Of a stretch of DNA of 64,000 nucleotides, positions 58,033-64,000 are shown piece after piece (position 1 is the first letter of the stretch; each line of letters starts with the position of its first letter). The position numbers and the translations under genes are program-made. This DNA is from Quillaja saponaria (lineage: Eukaryota > Streptophyta > Magnoliopsida > Fabales > Quillajaceae), in contig CM055611.1 in assembly GCA_029379385.1 (NCBI GenBank), positions 6,324,001-6,388,000 of the forward strand, read 5' to 3'. Below the pieces are notes generated by a model that saw only the letters and a program-made list of their open reading frames with translations, ran no database searches and was not told where the DNA came from.

Positions 58033-60303
58033 TGTTACAACTCGGTATCATAACATTAAGTTTTAAAGGTAGTGCCTAACTTTTAGTAATAACAATAAAC
58101 AAGTATATAAATAAAGCAAACAAACATTATAAAAATATATATACATACATATAAAAAAAAATATACACCTCCACCTTAAAGTTTTGACTTTTACTTCACT
58201 TTTTATCTTTTTTCTTTTTCTTTTCTCTCACTATCCTTTTTTTCCCACTTTCCCACTGTCTAAACTCCCATGTTTCTGGAGTTTTCTTTCCTTCCTCTGT
58301 TGGCCTAGAGTTCATCTCCTCTTTGGACGTGTATGGTGTTTTGTTCAACCTTCCTTTTTGCTTGTATTTTACCCAGCCTCATCCCTCTACCATGGGCAAC
58401 TTTTCTCTCTTCTTTCTAGCTGATTGGGTAGCTATGCAGTAAGCTCTAGCCACTGTCAACAGCCACCTTGAAGAGCAGTGGCAGCGTGGTCTTTCCTCCT
58501 ACTTGGTGGGCCAATAAAGGGCTGAAGTAAAGTGATTACTTTATCTCATAGTGAGTAACTGGACTACTTTAGCTCCAACAACTATTTTGCATCTTAATGG
58601 TTATTAAATTGTAGTAAATTCCCACAATTTTATTACTTCTAATTCAATCACATTCTCTTGTTTTACTTAGAGCTAGAATTCCTCCCTATTTATGTTGATT
58701 AAGGGTTTGAAATTAAAAAGTCTAAGCGGGTGAATTGAAGATTGAAAGAGATGAATAATGATGGGAAATGTTATGACTTGTTAAAGAAATTCAAAGTTTA
58801 AGTTCTAATGCCCCTAAACAAATTATACAACTTCACTTCAATGTTTAGATTATAGGTAATGTTACATGTTGTGGATTTATGTTAGTTTCTTGGTATATAT
58901 ACATATAAGACATGAATATATATATTGTAGTCAAGCATGCCTTTAAGGTATTTGTTAAATGTCTAAAAGAAGTTTGTTTTTAGTAAATGCATGGAAGTTG
59001 ATATATATAGGTTCTTTGTAGATTTATAACTTATGAAATTTACAAACAAAATTACATTGAAAATGTAAATTGAGCTTTGAAGCATAACGTTGATTCAATA
59101 ACACATTTGAATCCTAGAAGGAGCAATGAACAAAGTCCATAAACTTTATGAGTGAAAATTGCTATCCTTGCATTGCTAGTTGTGTGTTGAATATTTGCTT
59201 ATATGTATGTATGTATGTATGTATGTATATACGTATGTATAGTGGTGAAGTGTGGATGTTTAATTGCTTTGATTGATTTACTTGGTAAGAATGCTATGAT
59301 TTTTTTTAAACTTTATCAATTGGTGTGAAATCTTGTGTTTGGTTGATAAGGCCAATGAGTTCATTTTTATGTGAATTAAAAATACGGGTGCACCTAGGAT
59401 ATATTTGATTTGATTATTTGAAATTTGAATAAAAACATTCAAGTAACTCAGCCTCGGGGAAGTTATGTGAGAAGTTTATGCATATTTAGTGTGCAGGAGA
59501 AAAAACCCCTTAGGTGCATGTGTACATGGTGTGCAAATGCTGAGTTACTTCGATTCTTAGCCCTTTTGGATGCTTTTCTTGATTTGTTAAGCATATGATC
59601 TTTTGTGAGTTACATTGATTTTGGTTTTGCATTTTATATATATGTGTACGTGTGAAATTTGAATTGCTTTGTAAGTTGTACTAATGTGAAACTATTAGGC
59701 ATATGTCTTACAATTATATGTTGATTAATGCTAGTACCTTTTGGGTACAGTTTTTCATACACTGAATCTTTATGGCTGACTCTTTGTTTATTTATGTTTC
59801 TTCTTTTACCTCCAAGATCTTAGCAAGCTTCTCCAACCTAAACTTGACTTGCCAATTGCTATCATGACAAGGTATTCAAGTGAGAGCATAATCTTGAAGC
59901 CAAAGGTGAAGCATTTGCAGTCTCATTAGAGCTTGAGTCATGAGCTTTTGAATTATGTAAAAGTTAGGGTTGTTGGCTTCTCTTGTGTGAAAATGGAGTA
60001 AGAGCTCCTTGTTGATATTGTGTTGTTGTATGCTCCTGTTTGTATGTATAACAAGGATAATTTATATATTGCTTGTATTACTAGGGCATGTTCCACTTAA
60101 CGTGAACCTCTGTCAAAACTTTTATTCAAACTACTCATTCTTTAGTAAACATGTGTTTATATATAGTTGTATTTTATAAAACTTTCTTTTAACTTTTATT
60201 TGAGTCAATGGTTGTGTGCAATTCTTTTGATTTGGAGTCATGATTACAGAGGTTTGCTTATCAATTCCTTCAGCTGACCATGCCTCCAGTGTGGGATATG
60301 ACA
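58033..60303 (+). repeat. 3' LTR
   Basis: 2271 bp, TGTTACAACTC to GGATATGACA; colinear with the 5' LTR with scattered substitutions and indels. Carries a (GTAT)n run at 59205-59228 where the 5' LTR has only TATATGTATATATAG. Confidence 0.9.
59205..59228. repeat. (GTAT)n microsatellite
   Basis: Six GTAT units in the 3' LTR. Confidence 0.9.
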
Positions 60304-60308
60304 TATAT
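60304..60308. repeat. Target-site duplication TATAT, right
   Basis: Matches 50962-50966. Confidence 0.85.
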
Positions 60309-60941
60309 GTAAGGATTCCCTCACACACACACACACATATATATATTATGAACTTTTAGCTTTTAAAGAAACATCTTGTTATATAAATTTTTAAATAATT
60401 TTGAATATGCATATATATTTTCTATTTAAGCAAAAAGAAGGGAAAATTAAAATTTGTCATCAATTATGATGATTTGATTTAAACCTAAACTTGCTATAAT
60501 TTTCTCACAATTGAATAGCTCTAATACGCAAGCGAAAAAAACCATTCAAATATTAGTCATTATATTAAAAAATTCACATTCTCTTTCTTGAAGTTAAATA
60601 ATTTTTGTTAATGAATAACTATATATCAAATTAAGTTTATTCACATACTTCTAAAGAAAGTGAGAGTAAATTAAGCATTGTTTAGGAATAAATATTTTTT
60701 TTAAATACCAAACAAAACTACAAAGATGAAAATATAATAAGAATTAGACTGAAAAATTAGTGGCTGATATGGTAAAATGAGATATGTGACAAAATAATAT
60801 AATTATGAGAGTTAGAGGGAATTAATGGATGATATAATAAGATTATGTGTCAAACTATTAGTTAGGTTCATTGATGATGTGTTAACACAATATTGTCTTA
60901 ATTCTCATGTATCAATTATATTATATCTTATAGATAGATTT
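60309..60941. other. AT-rich stretch with a CA/TA microsatellite
   Basis: CACACA...TATATA run at about 60321-60350; otherwise AT-rich with no coding similarity. Confidence 0.5.
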
Positions 60942-61570
60942 TATCACACCCTCACATGAAGACATGACTGAACGGAGGAATGGATCACCAAACCTCTATA
61001 AACCTAATTTCAAATCAAAGAAACACATAAAGATTTAACCTAATTTAACCAACCTAAAGATTTAAAAGGAAAGTTTAGAAATCACAACGATAGACAAATG
61101 CTCATTTACTGAAATATATAACAATTTAACTAAAAATTTAGGCATAGGTTCCCCGTAAGTTGAAACATGCCCAAAATACAAACATAGTATACATGGTTAC
61201 AAACAACCTAGTCAACAACAACAACAATATCTAGAAGGAGCTCTGCTCTTTTTATACCATAAAGAATAACCATTAAACTATTACACAAATCAAAATAAGA
61301 TACTCAAAGCCCTAATGTGACTGTAAGACTCTATCATTTGGCTTCAAGTAAGTCATCTTGATTATATACCTTATTTCAACACAATCAACAAGTCAAATGT
61401 CCCTCGATGACATCTAATGAGATCCTAATACTAAAAAATAAAAAATAAACAAGCGAGGGGTGAGTTCAATGACTGGAAGACATACCCAAAGGGTACTAGC
61501 ATCAATCAAATATATAAATGAAACACATAGGTCAAATAATTTCAAAAGAACATGAATTTCAAAACATACG
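60942..61570 (-). mobile_element. LTR fragment (same family as 16205-20696), outer copy
   Basis: Starts TATCACACCCTCACATGAAG (TG to TA change at the end) and shares ACTGAACGGAGGAATGGAT and TTAGGCATAGGTTCC with the family. At 61571 a second LTR start interrupts it; the rest should lie beyond the window. Confidence 0.65.
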
Positions 61571-64000
61571 TGTCATACCTCTCATGGAGGCATGACTAGT
61601 CGAAGGAATGGTAACCAAATCTCCATAACTCTGACTTAAATAAAGGAACGACCATGACTCTTGACCAACCAATGAATAAAACCAAGAATTTATAAAGACA
61701 AAAGTTAACATTAAAAGTTTGTTGATTACATCAAATCACAACTTACTAAAAATTTTGGTAGATGTTCCTTGAAATATGGAACATGCCTTCAAATACAATC
61801 TTATAAACTCTTTTTATTACTTAACACAACACAAAGACAATAAGGAGCTCCACTCTGTTCACATTATCAACAATACAAATACTAAAATACTACATCATAC
61901 CACATTTGACACTCATAGTTCTAATGTGACTATAAACTTTTATCCTTGATTCCAAGTATGAGATTCTGAGGCATACCTTGTCGTCAAATCCTCAGAAAAA
62001 CCTTGTATTATTGGTTAACTTCTTTTAAGGTCCTGCTACTAAGAAAAATATAACCACAAAAGAGGAGTGAGTCCTACGGACACCGTGAGTGGAAAATCGT
62101 ACCCAAAGGGTACAAGCATCACACAACACAAGCGTATAACATATGTCATAACTTCATATAAAAATTTTCATATCTTGATTCACATTACACATATATATTG
62201 TAATCATCATAAATTCACAATTTACATGATACACAGGATCACAAATTTATCAGAGCAATGATATCAAACAAAGCAACCAAAGAGACAACGAGTAACTCAG
62301 CCCCACACAACATTAGCAACCCCTGCAGGGCATTTACACGTTTGCACAACAGATTAATCTTCGTACATAATCCATCCTACTAGGGCTGGGCACTCAGTAA
62401 AAAAAAAAAAAAAAAAAAAAAAATACATATTTATCATAATCATAATTTCTCGTGATTTTAAGTCAGAATATCCTAGGTGCATCTGGATCTCATTTTCAGA
62501 GGTAAATTCATTTCTCAGAACAAAAAAAAAATTTCTATATCTTGACCCTTATCAACCACAGACAATTTCAACAAACATGATTCAGTTAACTCACTAAAAT
62601 ATTGTACTAACACATACACTTAAATACACATACAATTTAACATAATAATCTAGCCCCTAAAGACAACAATTAACCACTCACCCGTAATCGATTCCATTCA
62701 TCACTCATATTTGAGTCCACGTGTCTTATCAGGTCCACATTAGAATCAGGAACTCAAAATTCATATTTCCAAATAATTAGTTCATAAACGTTATTATTAT
62801 AATCTTTTAATTACTAAGCTTATATCTCAACTTATATAGGTTTCTTTATGAAAGTTTTATATTAAGCTATTATATGTCAATTAATATGAATTGGATTTTA
62901 TGTGATAAGGTTAATAATGAAGAGACATTTTAAATGTCTTGACAATGCATAGGGCATAAGGAAACTATTAGTAAATATAGAAAGCACTAGTGAGTTAGAG
63001 ATGTTGAAACTGTCCAAACTTGGGGTTTGGACCAGTGTCAACTTTAATGGTAGTATCTTTCTCTAGAAAATTATGAATCCGGTTTCATAAAATATATAAA
63101 ATACTAGGCACATGTACCTTTATAATGGTACAACGTTTGTAATTTTTAGGTATGTATATCAATACAATTTATTCTTTGAAGTTGCATCAAATTTTACAAA
63201 ATGTAGGATTTTGACACCTATGACCTTATCTTAATTAAAATTACTTAATGACTACTTAATACCATTCCTCTACTCAATTCTTAATCCAACTTCTCATCTA
63301 ATTTTTATAAGGACTAAAAGAATAACACTTAACTTCAAAGAAATCATTAACCATAATAGAAACAAAAGTTGTTAAAACCAACCCTCAATAAAATGATAAT
63401 CAAGTTTAATGAAAGGAGATTATTACCATCATTAATTGAAGGAACTCCAAGGACCTCCAACCCATAAACGGCAAAAAACAAAAAAAAGGAAAGAAATGAA
63501 ATTACCACAAGACTTGGCTGCCACAAAACCCATACAAATAGCAACTACACTGACGGTAGAACATGGAATTTAAGATTGAAGTTGCAGCACCAAACTGTCC
63601 CCCAACTCCAGCACATGCCTACAACTTACATAAGAAGGTTGTATATTCGGAGGAACAAGGGAAACGCACACAAAAAAATCAAGGGGAAAGAATTGCCTAC
63701 AAAGACAAGGAAGAAGGCTAACTCATAACCAAGGTTACAAACCACCATCCAAGACAAGCAAAATTGATACACCAAATAGCCACAAGATCAACGACCAAGT
63801 CAAGCAAAACAGGTTCACCAACCAGCTCAATTAACCTTACAAAAAAAAAAAAAAAAAAGGCAGCCACAATACAAGAGATGCATAGCTAAACAAAGGACAA
63901 AGGCTGAAATATTTTTTCCTTACCACCTCAACTAATTTCACGGCCAGAAATAAGAGAGGGATAACAACCATAAATGGATGAGCAAGCTGTAATTGGAGGA
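61571..64000 (-). mobile_element. LTR (same family) nested in the previous one, partial
   Basis: Starts TGTCATACCTCTCATGGAGG after ATACG (presumed left target duplication, 61566-61570). Colinear with the LARD-like 5' LTR: CAACGAGTAACTCAGCCC at 62287, TTGACCCTTATCAACCAC near 62541, and CAATGCATAGGG, CACTAGTGAGTTAGAGATG and TTGGACCAGTG at 62943-63040. It runs off the window, so solo LTR or full element cannot be decided. ORF 63347-63544 is not a gene. Confidence 0.75.
62399..62423. repeat. Poly-A tract
   Basis: 25 A residues inside the LTR; the 5' LTR at 17147-17169 has a similar run at a nearby but not identical place. Confidence 0.9.

Larger units (their letters stand above)
50967..60303 (+). 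mobile_element. Complete but dead Ty3/gypsy retrotransposon (chromovirus-like)
   Basis: 9337 bp: 5' LTR 50967-53265, PBS 53269-53280, gag-pol remnants 53450-57960, PPT 58022-58032, 3' LTR 58033-60303, flanked by TATAT. Domain order gag, protease, RT, RNase H, integrase is Ty3/gypsy. The C-terminus (IIPSVKVILLHH...ELED...YPYLF) resembles the chromodomain-type tail of Tekay/Del chromoviruses; long LTRs and an iMet PBS fit. All catalytic domains are broken. Its LTRs are distantly similar to the minus-strand LTR family at 9-28 and 61-64 kb. Confidence 0.9.

Noticed and set aside
1..64000. CRISPR arrays, bacterial operons, rRNA genes
   Set aside because: None seen; the window is plant nuclear repeat-rich DNA.

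Overview
The window is nuclear DNA from a flowering plant, most likely a dicot. It is very AT-rich, the one recognisable host gene has plant-type short exons and GT-AG introns, and nearly everything else is plant transposon families (LINE, Ty3/gypsy, Mutator, hAT, PIF/Harbinger, CACTA). No species call is possible by eye. Homology calls are from pattern recognition; no database search was run.

Layout. 1-883: 5' part of a minus-strand SRAP/HMCES gene (abasic-site DNA shield), with exons 1 and 2 and parts of two introns. 1214-~6300: a decayed minus-strand LINE, with a Mutator-type element (1317-1837) inside its RNase H region. ~6810-7000: a CACTA-like end. 7003-7565: a Tourist-like element. 8915-21806: a four-layer nest, in which a second Tourist-like element holds a solo LTR (9023-21312), which holds a complete minus-strand LTR element without gag-pol (11169-20696), whose 5' LTR holds a 198-bp inverted-repeat MITE. 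22180-28098: a decayed copy of a multi-exon gene resembling a methyl-CpG-binding-domain (MBD) gene, split by a solo LTR (24850-28070). ~28.9-36.48 kb: a decayed plus-strand Ty3/gypsy element (gag and protease regions) interrupted by an hAT MITE (29796-30384) and a solo LTR (30474-32992), and abutting a GAGCTC-rich MITE-like repeat and a Harbinger transposase remnant (to ~37.5 kb). 38-50 kb: at least four more partial copies of the MBD-like unit, one split by a ~6.1-kb inverted-repeat element (~42976-49140). 50094-50960: a long-arm foldback element. 50967-60303: a complete plus-strand Ty3/gypsy element (probably a Tekay/Del-like chromovirus) with LTRs, PBS, PPT and TSD but dead genes. 60942-64000: two nested LTRs of the family seen at 9-28 kb, running off the window.

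The only plausibly active gene is the SRAP gene at the left edge. The most interesting unexplained content is the MBD-like repeated unit: its last-exon reading frame is conserved at protein level between copies that have diverged at DNA level, which suggests it was once a selected gene family. Insertion sites are well supported: matching 5-bp (LTR), 8-bp (hAT) and 9-bp (Mutator-type) target duplications, and uninterrupted paralogues for the Tourist-like element, give a relative order of events for most of the window.
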